This document shows, one piece after another, positions 46,923 through 59,759 of a stretch of DNA of 64,000 nt (the stretch's first letter is position 1; each line of letters begins with the position of its first letter). The translations under genes and the position numbers were made by a program. Origin of the DNA: Sphagnum compactum (Eukaryota; Bryophyta; Sphagnopsida; Sphagnales); NCBI GenBank assembly GCA_965153455.1, contig OZ234497.1:2108001-2172000 (forward strand), given 5' to 3'. The notes under the pieces were generated by a model. The model was not told the DNA's origin. It worked only from the letters and a program-made list of their open reading frames with translations, and did no database searches.

Positions 46923-49550
46923 AGATAAAATCATTAACCTTGTCATTGTCCTCCAATTTGAGGATGTCTTTTTGTGAGACCTCCTTTTGACCACATGTGC
47001 TTATGTTCAAGAGCTCCTTCAAATCATCCTCCATCACTAATGCCAAGTGAGATGGTCTAACATTGGTGGATCTTCTTATTCCATTTCAATAAGAAGGTAC
47101 ATTTTTTTATTGTTTTCTTCCATTCAATTTCCATTTTCTTCACATTCTTCCTTGTTTGAAGATGATCATGACTTTGAATTTATTAGTTCATTTTGGCATG
47201 CTCTTATTTTTGTTCAGGAACCAAAGGTTGTGTTTGTTGTTGCCCTTGCCTTTCCATAGTTTCACTATGATGATTAACATAATGCATTATTGCAATGTCA
47301 TCCATTGGATCTATAATATATTTGTTGGACCCAAAATAACATATTATGCCTCATTCCAAAGAATAATTTACAATAGAAAAAAATGTCATGTCAATAAAAT
47401 GATAACATGGTGTTTCACCCCTTTTTAAATCTTGTAAGAAAAAAATAACAAAAAGATTTGACAAAATCTTACACTTTTGCCTACACGAAATTTGATAGAA
47501 TATTATATTTCAATAAGAAAAAAACAATCAATTTATTTTTTAGTATGTTGTTTTGTATATGTACATAATATTAAATAATATAATTTTTGTTCTTCTTTGA
47601 TCAATAATTTAATGAAAGAAATAATAAAAGGAGGTAATTTTTTTTGTTGTAGCCTAAGATGATGATGATGACTAGGGGATGAGCTTTGCACTTCCCTTTG
47701 ATTATTGTAGTACTTTTTCAGGTACATCTCCCTATTAAATAATTATTTTATTTTCATTACAAGAAATCTTGTCCATTCCAACCTATGCATTTGCAACTTT
47801 TGTCCAAATCAACCATTTTTGCAACTTTAGACATGATTATCCATCATGGCATTTGGTAAAAATGACTAATAGTCACATAAATGACTATGAAGTGGTTTGC
47901 AGTTGCATATGCAACTTATATTTGCAACTAATGTTAATTTGGATGAAAGTGAAAATGAATAATACATTTATATAATGCATTTTTAGTGGCATCCCAAAAT
48001 AGATGAAAGTGTAGTTGTGTTTACAACTTGGAAGGTGGTTCAAAGGCCATTGGATACCACATGGCATCTTTTCATTACTGATTTGCAACTATAAATTTTA
48101 ATCACAAATGTACATGTAATCAAATGTTTTAAGAAAAAAATTAACCAACGAAATTGTTGGATTTAGTGGTCTAATTATTTTCCCTTAACTTATTTCAATG
48201 AATTAACCATTAAATGTGTAGTAGGGTTTGGTGGGTTTTTGAAAACTTCAAAGGACCATGGCAATTAATGGTAGAATAAGGATAAGTAATAAGTATTTGA
48301 TCATATTGTTGATATGTGATATTGTTTTTGTATTAATTATTTAATTAATTAAGCTATGTAATTTATTTATTAAATAGGTTAGGCTTTAAGTAGTAAGTGT
48401 CATTAAATAGTTAAGTAGGCTATGCAATTAATCTATTAAATCAGTAATAAGTAGGATAGGTAGTAAATAGCAAGTAGGTCATATGTATGTGGGTTAAGTA
48501 ATAAATATTTGTATCATATTGATATATGTGATTTTAAAAAATTAATTGTTATATTAAGTAAACAATTTAGTTTATTTATTGAATGTGCTAGGTAATAGGA
48601 GTAAATTATGACCTATTATAAACAAAATTGTATAATATCATTTTTAAAATCAAATATATCTTTTAGATGTGAAAAAATATAATTATTTTTACATAATTAT
48701 TTTATCATAATTTTAGTGAAACTTAAGATATTATATGTGTAAACATAATAAAATTTATAAGTCCATAAATTCAATTAATCATATGGCATTAATCAATATT
48801 TAGAAATTAAAGTTAATTATTTAAATTAATTTTTTATTTCAAGAATATAGTTAATAAAATAAATTTTATTATATATTTATTATAATTTATGTATGATTCA
48901 TTTATAAATATTATATGTGAATAAATTATATATCACACATTTTGATTAAATTATATAGATAAAGTTATGATATATCAAAAAAATTGTATAATATAATTTT
49001 AGAATCAAATGAAGGTTTAAAATATGAAATTTATTTATATATTTGTTATTATTGTCCATTTATAAATCATGTGATTGAATTTTTTTCCACATAATGGTCT
49101 TTGAAATTGTATTGAATAACGAAATTCAAACTTTTCTTTTCAAATTGATTCATATTTTTAAGAGGAAAAAAAAATGTTTGTGTACATTATTGAAAAAAAT
49201 TTGAAGTTTAAACATTAATCTTGTCATTTGGAAAAAATCGTAATAAATATCAAAGTTCAAATATGATGTTTTGTGTAATGTTTGAAATCAAATAGGTTAA
49301 ATAAAATGCACATTATTTCTTTTTCCACAACAAAGTGGGGTGGTTAGGTGATAAAAGAGTTGAATTTTGTCCTTGGGGTTCGAAGATCAATCTTCATGAA
49401 TGACATGGGTTGTGGTCAACGTTGGAATGTTGATTGAATATTCCCTACTTACATAACCAACATAGGCTAGGTGCCTACTAAGTGACCTTAAGTAGGCACA
49501 ATAGGTGGCCTACTTAGCAACCTAAACTAGCTTTTAAAGCCTGTATAATG
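46923..49550. other. Very AT-rich stretch without gene
   Basis: Contains words similar to CACTA subterminal repeats at 47785-48110 (TTTGCAACTT, AGTTGCA). A CATTACAAGAAAT at about 47755 resembles a CACTA terminus, but no partner was found. From 48360 to 48600 the words TAAGTAGG and GTAGTAAG recur. From 49440 to 49530 there is a similar CTACTTA/TAAGTAG cluster. No exon is seen. Confidence 0.5.
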
Positions 49551-49558
49551 ACATGTCA

Positions 49559-50394
49559 CCAAAAGAGAGAGAGACCAAAACAACACCCAGACCCCTCTAC
49601 AGAGGTCTGATCAGTCGATTACTGAGACTGGCTGATCGCCTGACGAATTACACGACCTGACCGACGACTCCGATCTACATCTGAATCCAATGTCTGCCAG
49701 CTTTGCCTAACTCCAAAAAGGGAGAGCTCACAACATCGATGCAAGGTTTCTCTACTGGACTTCCACAAACACAGCCACTACACACATGAATAAGCAAAAC
49801 TGCATTCCATAGATCAGAAGTTCATAGCTCATGATTCTACAGACCTCTGACAGCACAAGTTTCCTCTGTTCTTATTATCACCCGGAATCGAGTAGTTCCC
49901 ACTTGGCTAGACACTGGCGTAGCGGACTAATTCAATGATCTGCCAAGCTCTCAACGACCAAAAAGAAAACACAGAACTGAAAAATCCATGTCCCTCCTAC
50001 CTTACCAAGACCTCCTAGCTCTATTATCTCCTCCCAGACTAAAAACTCTCCTCTTTTCCTCCCTCCTCTCTTTTCTGCACTGGCGTCCTCTACAAGCCTG
50101 TCTCGTTTCAGATTTCCTTGCCGCCACATTCTTCTCCATCACTCATCAATGCAACGCCGCCTCCACTCCATCAATCCTGCCGTCATCTCCCTGCCATCGC
50201 ATCCCAAACAGCCAGCCAGCTTCCCCATGCATCCCATGCATAATTAGAGCAAACCCCTCCTCTAAAGAAGATAAAATCTGCCGCCCTCATTAATGAGGCG
50301 GCTGGATTAACTCTTGATCAGTGACCCTGGAATTCACACAAAATGCACAGTTACAGGACGAATTTGTGCGGTCACGCCTTGTTCGGTTACAGAC
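49559..50394. other. GC-richer island between 8-bp direct repeats
   Basis: Composition changes sharply from the AT-rich flanks. The 8-mer ACATGTCA occurs at 49551-49558 and 50395-50402, on either side. The island ends (CCAAAAGAGAG and GGTTACAGAC) are not inverted repeats. It holds a near-palindrome at 50280-50302 centred on CATTAATG with GCCGCC/GGCGGC arms. Open frames on both strands are about 65-100 codons and resemble nothing I know. It could be a non-autonomous insertion, a solo LTR-like relic or a non-coding gene exon. Confidence 0.4.
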
Positions 50395-50402
50395 ACATGT
50401 CA

Positions 50403-53400
50403 ACATGAAACAAGTTGAAATTAATGAAATTAACAATAATATAAATATGTGTATCTGCAAATTCCTTGTAATGTTTTAAATTTTGATTTTGGTGCAAATT
50501 TTTATTTATTTTTGAATTTTTGGCAAAAAAAAAAATTGAAAAAATTTGACAATGGCCTAAAATCGTTTAAAACACATGTAATAAATACATATTAAAACCC
50601 TAAAACTACCCTGTAACAAATTTGTGGTTTTCTGAATTCTTGAAGTTTGGTCCATGCTTTTTGAAATGATGTTTGCGACATTTATGAAGTTATATTTGTT
50701 GTATTTATAAAGAAAGATGTTTGCAAGGCAAAAAACATTTAAATCCCATAAAATTTATACCAAAATATTGTTTAGTTTTGTGCATGGGAATGAAAATGGG
50801 TAAAGAAAAGTTGTAACAAACTTTATTTATTGGTCTACTCAAACAAAAGATTACAAAAGATATGCAGAAACAAAATTCACCTAAGAAAACTAAGTTTCAA
50901 ACTTCAACTTACATTCTCACCACCAAGATCAAACACTTTGATTGAGAAACATTTTGGAGGAGATTGGACAATTGAAAAATCTACTTGACAAAAGTAACCA
51001 CAAACACCTCTAAAACTTCCCAAAAAAACCTTCTTTTATGATTAAAACTCTCCATATCGATTTGGCTTTTCATGTGGCACTTTTTTAATCTTCACAAATG
51101 CAACAAAACACATAACAACAACAACACACAACTCTTAAGGAAGACATGCAAAAAAAGAATATGAAGAGATACAACACTCAACAAGATGGAAAAGATGACA
51201 ATTCTACTAGCCTAATCTACAACTATATAAGGCAACATTACAACCATATTGTAAGTTTCGGGTAATAAGATTCTAGCCTCTTTCTCATCATGGGCTCCTT
51301 GTCATTAATATCCCATACATACATATTGAAGCTACAACAATTTGCATCAAAACATTAATGCAATACCTAAAAACATACTACAAAAGAGCGGCAAAGGAGA
51401 ATTTTTTTAAATAACTTAGGAATCCTATGAAATTTCAGCATTTTAAAAAATAATATGATTTTTTTTGAACCTGAAAAAGTATTATGTTAATTTTTTTTTA
51501 AAAAGAAAGGTGATGGACCCCTTTCTGCAATTGCAATGGTGACCATGATTAGGGGGCAAGCTTTGCATTCCCCTTTGATTAAATGTTAAAAAAAGAGGGA
51601 AAGGGGGGGGGGGGGGGGGGGGGTGTGTTTTGAGTAGTCCACTTTTGTTATAAGTGTGATGACATCCATGATTAAGGTGGTTCAACTCCATTCTTTTTAA
51701 AAAAAACATTTAAAGAAACACAAACAAAATATGGCCCCCTTTATTTTTTCTACAAAAGAAAAAGATGGGGCAAGTAAATACTTGCTACAACTTGTAAAGT
51801 AACTTGCTTTGGAAATGGTAAATGTTTTGAAGATGAAGACATTGAAGAGATGACAACCAAATTTTGAAGACGACAACATCAAGCAACAAAGTATGGAAAA
51901 AAGAAAAAAGAAAAAACTCATTAAAAAAAAATTAAAAGAATGTTAATGGTGGGTGCCATTATGTTTGGCACTAGAAAGGAAAATTTAAGGGAGGGGTCAA
52001 ATATTTGGGTCATGTTCTATAAGAGACAATCTAAAATAAATAGTGGTTGTTGAAAATAAATAGTGCGGGATGACCTTCCCCATTATTCCAAAATTCCATC
52101 CATTTGCTTTCATCCACCATGGATGGTAGTAAGTGGGAATAATTTCCCAACATGATGGTTAATTAGCCTCAACCTTTCATTCTTATTTTTTTGAATTATT
52201 TTTATTTTGAGTTCAATGTTTAAATATATAATGTTCCATAGTTTGACCAGAGTTTGAAGCAAGAAACTTCATCCTTGTCCATTACATTCACAATAGTTTC
52301 ATTGTAATGCCTTCTTCAATCATAACACCAATGATAGTTAAAGCCATAACCTTTTTGGCTTAATATGGTTATTTTATTCTTGTAGCCTAAGGTCAATTTT
52401 CACATCGACAAATTTTGAAAACTCAGTTCAATTATATATTTTCAAATTATTAATTTCTCATGATTTCTCCTATGATATATTGTCATATGAATAGTGAAAT
52501 TATTCAACACGTCAACTTCATATCTTCATGAAAATTCAATCCAAAGTTTAAGAAACTATGTAACAATGAAAGCAACCTTAAGATAAAATAAACCAAATTT
52601 CCCTTCCTATGTGGGATTATATATCAATGCAAGGTATTAAAATTAAAAAAAATTAAATTATGTTTAAATTAAACAAGGGTAGTTTAATAATTGTACGTGA
52701 ACCACCTACAAATGGAAGGATGATCGGGTTATAATACACTTTCATCCAAAATATGTATTTCATGTGCCCCTACCCATGGACCTTCAAAGTATAAAACTTA
52801 AGTTGAACCTTGTGTTCATAAGCCTAAACATACATAGATCATGTGGCAATGGGACTAGGAGCTATCTTACCTTTAATATTTAAAGGAGATTGAACCATAC
52901 ACCTATAAATAAGCATAAGTTCGTTCCTGTTACTAAATAAGTGTAAGATCTCAAACATTATTAGATATTAAAGTTATTTGTAAAATATCGTACAAGGGAT
53001 GAAATTGTTTGTTAGGGGTTCAAAATAGGTCAAAATGGTTAGGTGAACATTAAATTGTTTAATTAATTTGCATTGAATGCCATACTAGTTAAGATCAAAA
53101 AAAATTCGCACCACCATAATGCCAAAAAATGATTGATCTTGGATGTGATTCGCCAGGAAAATTTTGAAATAAGTAACCAAAGGATGACAACGAACAAAGT
53201 TCCATTAAATTCAAATTATAAAAAAAATTCAACAATAGTTTTATTATTTGATCAAATTTTGTGAACTTTATGGATAATATCAAAAAATGGGTCACAAAAT
53301 GAAAGAGGCTACCCAAAAAAAAAGGGGTGAATTGGGTCTGTATTATATGTAATATAAACTAGTATCAAAATATACCAAAAACATTTCTCCAAGTACTTTA

Positions 53401-53690
53401 TGATTTAAATAAAAAGAAAATAATTTTGTAAAGAAAAAGACGTTTCCATTGTTATCAATTTACTTTTCACTAAAAGACAGATGAAATGTTCATTGTAGAA
53501 CTGATGTACCCATTCTTTTATTCCAACATGTTATGCAATTTCAAAGCCTAAGGTGCGTTTTGATTATAAGGCCCAAAATTAATAAAACATATGTATAAAT
53601 ATAAACCAAGCTAGATGGGTATATATATGTACACACACATACATATATTTGCTAGAATTTTTCTCAATTTAAAAGGCATTTGACATTTGA
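50403..53690. other. AT-rich stretch without gene
   Basis: Contains a run of 21 G at 51603-51623. At 51546-51580 'gattagggggcaagctttgc attcccctttgatt' matches 47670-47704. Small frames on the minus strand (51482-51921, 53095-53316) are low-complexity. Confidence 0.5.
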
Positions 53691-54593
53691 AACTCACACA
53701 CCACGGAGAAGGGACTACCAATGAAACCAAACCAACTGACAAATATTCATTCTACAACATGAACAATACATATCCAGTATACTTTGAAATTTAAAAAAAG
53801 AAAAAGAAAACAGGAATGCCCCAGGCTTTCAATAGACCTCTTGATTATTATACAAATGAATTTCTCTTGGAAAACCAACACAAATTAAAGAACCAACAGA
53901 AGAAGAAGGACATTACTTAAAGCATTTTGTACAGTATTTTAAGCCTTAGTCATTTCCCATCATCCTTTACAGAAATACTTTCAAACAATTTGAATGGGCT
54001 CCAAATACCGTCTAAACAAAGTTCTAGAAAATAACAATATCATTTTCTTATGCCCCTTCATTATTTTGAGAAAACTACTCCCCAGATTTGGTAATTGAAC
54101 ATGGTTCTACAGTTCAGTGCTTTCCAACTGTTTCAAGCTTCAGTTCCCGGAAAGCCATGGCCTGTGTGGGCAATTCATACATTGCTAGAGGACTAATGAA
54201 ATAGAGATTGGGGAAGGGTTCACCCGTGCTCGTTGTCATGGACCCCAAATCTTGAGTTGTTCCACTTGGTGTCCGTGAGAAGAAATATCTGCAACACTTA
54301 AGCAGTCCTTCAAGTCTTACATTGCTGTTTCAAAGTGGAGCTCCAGATGAAACTACTATTGAGTGAGGCCTTTGATCTTGTTCCCCCATTTCTTGATCGC
54401 CACTGCAGGCTTTCTGCCAATCCCCAGTTTGTCAATTTGCAGGACCAGTGGGGTCATATCATCACAAAACCATCAAATGTTGGCATCTGATTGATGATAT
54501 CCTTTGTTCAGACAATGCTTCCTTACATTACTGCCACCAACAGCAAAAGCTTCCCTCTCCAAATAAAAAAATAGACCCCTCTCTAAGGAGGCC
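53691..54593 (-). other. Probable 3' flank/UTR of the VIN3-like gene
   Basis: Composition is gene-like from about 54060 to 54593, immediately downstream of the stop codon on the minus strand. No further domain is recognised. Confidence 0.4.
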
Positions 54594-57500
54594 TCAATGC
54601 TGTACCTTCAACCGTTTTGGAGCATTAATCTCTTCAAAAAAGTCCAGCAACTGGGCTGCAAGGGCAACTGGGTCATCAAGCATGTTTTGCATAACAATAT
54701 AAACTAGTTTTTGTTCAGCCTCTGTTGCACACAAGCTCAGCCAAGTGAAGAAATTCCTTCGAAACTCTTCTTTTGCATGACCCTCTCGCTCCAGCCACCT
54801 TATTGTCTGAACGCATTGCTCAAACACCCTCTCTGATCCATTGAGAGGCCCTCTCAGCAGCTGGCTCTCTGGAACAGCAATCTCCAACTCCCCAGATTTT
54901 TCTTCTTTTGTTTCCACCAGTGTACTATGCAAGAATGATGCTTCTACTTGACCATCTGACTCATCCTGCTTTGCAGCTGCCATTTGGACTTCCCTTCTCA
55001 CATGGATACAATCTGCTGCTGTGCATACATAGCCATTTTCCCCTAAGGCTGCCTTACTGCTGCAAATCTCAACTTTGTTATGCAACAATTGTAGTCCTGC
55101 AGCAATCTCAGAATCTGCACCTAAACATCCAAATGGCACTATTTTCTTACCTAATACACATGTTGATCCTGAGGAATCTCCACAATTGTTCACCCTCCCT
55201 GTTGGCAATAACTTCTCAAAATCCTGAATGCCACCTTTCAGTCCTATATGAGGGTTGCCATCTGCACCTTTGGAACCTTGGCCACTATTTACATTCTCCG
55301 CAGTAGTTGGTTGTCCTGTCCTGTGGCTATCCTGCTGGCAAACATTCCTGAGTGCCACCTCCACACCAAGTCTCTTCATCCCTTGGATAGGTGTCATATT
55401 TTTGCAAGGAAACCTGCTTCCTTCTGTACTTGCTACCTCAACTGGTTGAGCCCCTACAATATATGAGCTGCTGTCCCACTCCATCACAGGCATTGGAGCT
55501 ACTTCAGCCAGCAAGGAAGGCTGTGCCCCTGCGTGTAATTCTGCTCTGTCCTCCATGACCAAACTGATGAGGTGCTTGTTCTGTTCTAACCTTCGATTTC
55601 CGTGGAAGTGATAACATAGGCTTAAGTCAGATGCCCCATCAGCAGCCCCATTACCATGCCTTTGATTCAAGTCTTTAGTAGAAGTGGGATTAGCTTCTAC
55701 TGGTGTCTTGGTTCCTGCTCTGTTTCCATTTGCCTGAGAAAAACCTGCATCTGCCCTGGAGTCTGGCCTCACCTCTGGTTGGACCAATGTTCTTGAAGCA
55801 GAACCCTCGTTTTCCCGAGAAATTGAGTCTCCTTTCCTTGCCCAAGCCCCACATACACCTTTGCCTAAATCATGTACCTAAGACACCACTCAGATCTAAA
55901 TCAGCCATCTTGATTCAAAATACTCTGGCAAAACTGGCAACGGAGCTCTTGATTCTGACCCAATCCTCCATTGTAAGGTAACCTTGGTTAGGTTAGAACT
56001 GACACACAGCCTCTTCAAGTTCATATGCAGATCAAACTGCATTCTATCTGCTTGGAAACCTATGAAGATGAAACCTCTGCAAAACTTCATTTACAAAGGT
56101 GATAACACAGGTACCATGCCATAGAAATTCTGAAAACTCTGAAAGGCACTCTGATAGCAAGGGCAATTTGCAAATAGCAGTCTGTGTTTCTGAGGTAGAT
56201 AACAACTGTACCTTGAATGACTTGTGTATTGAGTCACTGACTTCTTGCTTCACACATACATTTCCAGTCAGTAGCCTTGGAAGATTCCCATGCTGTCCTC
56301 CAGCTACATTTTCAGGTGTGCCCAAAAATCTTGCCTCCCGTTCAACTTCCAGGTGAGTTTCAAAAGGGATTTCAAGTGGTCTTGTCAAACAACGAGCCTC
56401 AAAACGCTCGATTTCACCATTGACATCAAATGCAATCACCTGTCATTGATTCAAGATCACAACTGCTACAAGATCACATTATGGAATGAAAGAATGCAAT
56501 TTGATCTGCCCATTGTTAACAAAGGTATATGATGCTTGAAAAGCTAAAGGAGACCATGAACCCCAAATGACATTCACTAAGGCTAACACACATATTGATT
56601 TACCCAGGCCTGTATAGGTGAAAGGTTCATGGTGTGAGTCATCCAATCTTTGCTTTCTTCAGTAAATAGTGAACAATGAATTCACTACACTTCACTGCTT
56701 TTAAAAAACATAGAGTAGTTAAAGCTGTGAGCCATAAATACCATCATGATGATAGGTATTAGATCATGTACACTGGTGAAATTTTTTTGGGACTATGAAC
56801 TGGATTCTAGCAGACAATTATTCATCTTTCGGATGGGACACACATATGCAAAGTCTCAAAAGAATAATTGCATATTCTGCAAGGCACTGTGCTCATACAT
56901 GTGAAGAGCTATCCATGAAACTTTTAACAACTTCATTTGATGCAATTGACATCCATGCATTGCAACACAAGGTGACAACTGGTATTGCAGACATGATAAG
57001 TCAAGCTCACCTTGAAAATATAGTCAGTGCTAGGCTCCAGGTTCGACACCAGGGCTCTCCTTTGTGTCCTTGGAAGGGTGCAGGTTGGTCTTTCAAGGTA
57101 CCCCAACTCAGATACCTTGTGATGCCATAGCTGATAGCCCTGGATGTATGGTGTTGATTGGACATGATGACCTTTCCAACACACAACAACTGAGGTGGCC
57201 AATACATCCTTGAAATGAACTCCCGCTGATACCATTGGTGCATCTGACAAAGCACCCAACTTCAATATATATAGATTGTAAAACGAGACACTACCTTCTC
57301 AAACTGAAACATAAAATCCAAGAACCAGACGTTCTCTGGTGTTGTTAAACCAGGGTGCTACTTTCACAGATTACATGACATACTATTGAAATGTGGAAGT
57401 CATCACATAAGCTCCTTCCCATGACCATGATTCTTCTGAGAGCTTCTCATCCCCAACTTGGACCTGAAACATAGAGAAAGATGGACGAGAACCGTACCTT

Positions 57501-59066
57501 GAGATATAACATTTGAGTTCTCACTTGGAGCCTGCAGGAGATCTGCAGCTTCAAGAGCTTCCCTTACAAGCTGCTGGACAACCAGGCCACAAGAGAGACG
57601 GCTAACAATTCCTCTTACACACTTGGATGCAGCTTCAGCAAGACGCCCTATCTCCCCTTCCAACTTTTTTGCAGCTTGGTCCACAATTTTATGTTGTTCT
57701 CTATAGCGACTTGTCCCATCCAAGAGGCGTTGTGCAAGGGAGAGTCGTTGGCATAGGACATCAACTCTCCGTGCATCTTTGGCAACCAGTAACTGTTTTC
57801 TCCAAGACCTGCCAGATGGATCCAAAATGATATAAATAGGTTGCTACCTAACTGGCACAGTCCTTGAGGAGAAATAAGAAGAGCACCAGTTGTGATATCC
57901 AGCCTTTGGAGCTGTGATTGCCAGTCATCTCTAATTGGCTATCATGGACTTGACAAAGAGCAAAAAAGTGGAGGTAAGCATACAAGGAGAGGTGGGAACA
58001 AAGAGATCAACTGGATGATTGTACACAGCCCTTTTACCAGCTGTACTAGAGCTTGGAAAGACTACTACATAAGAGGTAGTTTGAAACTGACCCAAGAAGA
58101 CTAGTCATTTTTCTACATGATGAGCAACAGTAGCTTGCATCCAGCCAGATCTCCCCAGCAATGTTCACCACACCTGCACTCCCACATCTCAAAGCACACT
58201 CCAGGTGGCATGAAAATCCACAAGGGATTTGTCCATTGTGTGATTCATCAGAGCAAGCAATCCATAAACTGGGATCCTTGTTGTCATCAAATTGGTGGCA
58301 GAGGCAGCAGGAGCAGCGCTTGCAAAAGGCCTCCCCTGCCTTGATAACTGCTCTGCAGGCTGAATTCTCACATATCTGCTGGTACCTGAGATAGCAAGCA
58401 TAGTTGAACAAGAGGTCAATCCCAGTTGAAAACCCCTTAGCAAGCTCAACTGACCACAAGAGCAGACTTATCCCATCATGTAAGAGGTAGTCTATGTGAA
58501 TCGAGTTGCAGTCAGCCATTGTCTGTCTCCAAGTATATTGAATAAGTCTTAACAGACCTTTCCACTACCTTTTCAAAAGCTCTGTTTACACAATTAGAGA
58601 ATCTGGTGACCAAATACATCTCAGACCTGTGCAGCTTCTCCTGAAGTAAACGTGTTCAGCAAAAGCATGAGGCACCAAGTAAACACAAGTGCCAGCTCTC
58701 ACAATTAGGGGGGAGCCAGCGGAGATTTTATCCATGAACAATCATTGATATGGAGGAACCAAAATGTCAAACTGAAGAAATTCAACTGGAGAGAAAACAA
58801 AGACCATCATAATTACCTGTTATCCACAAGATTAGAGGTAGCATAACACTGAGTTGAGGTGAGGACTTGGGATGAGTGCTCTCCCTTCCGCTGCCAACGT
58901 TGTGGATTCTGGGTTACAGGCTGCGGCATGGCTGAATTTTGTATATTTCTTGAACAGCTAGACTCCTCAGGGCAAAATGGTCGATTTGCTTCACCTTTGA
59001 AACAACTGGGTTGCCTCTTTTAATTCCACTTTCAGCACATAGTAGCTCAATCAACTCATTCAACAT
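54594..59066 (-). CDS. VIN3-like / VRN5-class PHD-FNIII-VID protein
   Basis: Seven minus-strand exons join in frame: 59066-58995, 58920-58817, 58385-58092, 57808-57498, 57243-57011, 56439-56212, 55877-54594, giving 841 residues. From about residue 64 comes a Cys/His-rich plant PHD finger (ICENSACRA, FCKRCSCCLCHQFDDNKDPSLW, CGFSCHLECAL). It is followed by WRKQLLVAKDARRVDVLCQRL, then a fibronectin type III domain (about 261-345; VSNLEPSTDYIFKVIAFD). A long, poorly conserved linker leads to the C-terminal VID domain (762-841; CVQTIRWLEREGHAKEEFRR, DDPVALAAQLLDFFEEI). Domain order and spacing match the VEL family. In flowering plants these bind PRC2 and maintain H3K27me3 repression, as in vernalization. 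The PHD-to-VID part is secure. The N-terminus (residues 1-58) is uncertain, because exon 1 to 2 uses a 74-base intron chosen to restore frame. Confidence 0.92.
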
Positions 59067-59116
59067 GTCCAGCTATGAAGGAGGTCAAGAGTTCATAACA
59101 CTGCCTTTTGCTGTAC

Positions 59117-59759
59117 CTCTGTCAAAATCTCCTTACATTCTGGAACTGTGAGCTTTGCAAACTTCACTGCATGTGCCAGCACCTGTAAATCCGTAAACAA
59201 GCTGATGTTAAGAGCTTTGAAAAACCTCCCACCTGCAACAATTGGTCAAAGGGGATGTCAGCAAAATGAGAATGACAATCCTAACGTGACAAGGATTGCA
59301 ATCTTAAAAGTAGTTGCAACATTAGCAATCAAACTGCTTTAAGGTCCCCTATTGCACAGAGAAGAATATGTGTTTCTTGCTGTCAGTTGAAGTTAACATC
59401 AGGCTCTTCTTGTCACCAATTGATCATGATCTGCATGCTATTGCTTCTTCCAGCAAAGAGCTCCACATTCATGCCATAGGTGCTTTTATATAATCTACAA
59501 TCACCTTAGAGTCTAACAAAGTACCATATACATGCCCCAGGCCCTTTCTTCTTTGAAGGTAGTTCCAAGACGAACATTTTGTTCTCCACTTACTATTGTC
59601 AATTTGCTTCTGCTGCTGATCCTTCTCGTACAAGATTCAACCGTACACTGGGTGATCCGTATGGTCTTCGTTCCAGTATCTTCCAATTCCTGCAGAGAAT
59701 GGCGATGCACGTAACCACACACACCAGAATGCAATCCCTACAATACGAATAGGATTCAT
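59117..59759 (-). CDS. Possible upstream coding exons of the VIN3-like gene
   Basis: Three more minus-strand segments could extend the N-terminus in phase 0: 59759-59742 (ATG, six codons), 59689-59594 (32 codons) and 59182-59117 (22 codons, ending PECKEILTE). They would join an enlarged next exon beginning CTGGAC at 59072. Each has acceptor and donor dinucleotides and stays open, giving about 903 residues in total. The last segment plus LNELIELLCAES resembles the VEL N-terminal helix region. Against this, two of the introns would be only 44 and 52 bases. They may instead be 5'UTR. Confidence 0.4.

Noticed and set aside
47755-47770. Possible second CACTA terminus (CATTACAAGAAAT)
   Set aside because: No inverted partner and no 3-bp duplication could be found.
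54908-55306. 132-codon plus-strand frame
   Set aside because: Shadow of the large last exon of the VIN3-like gene.
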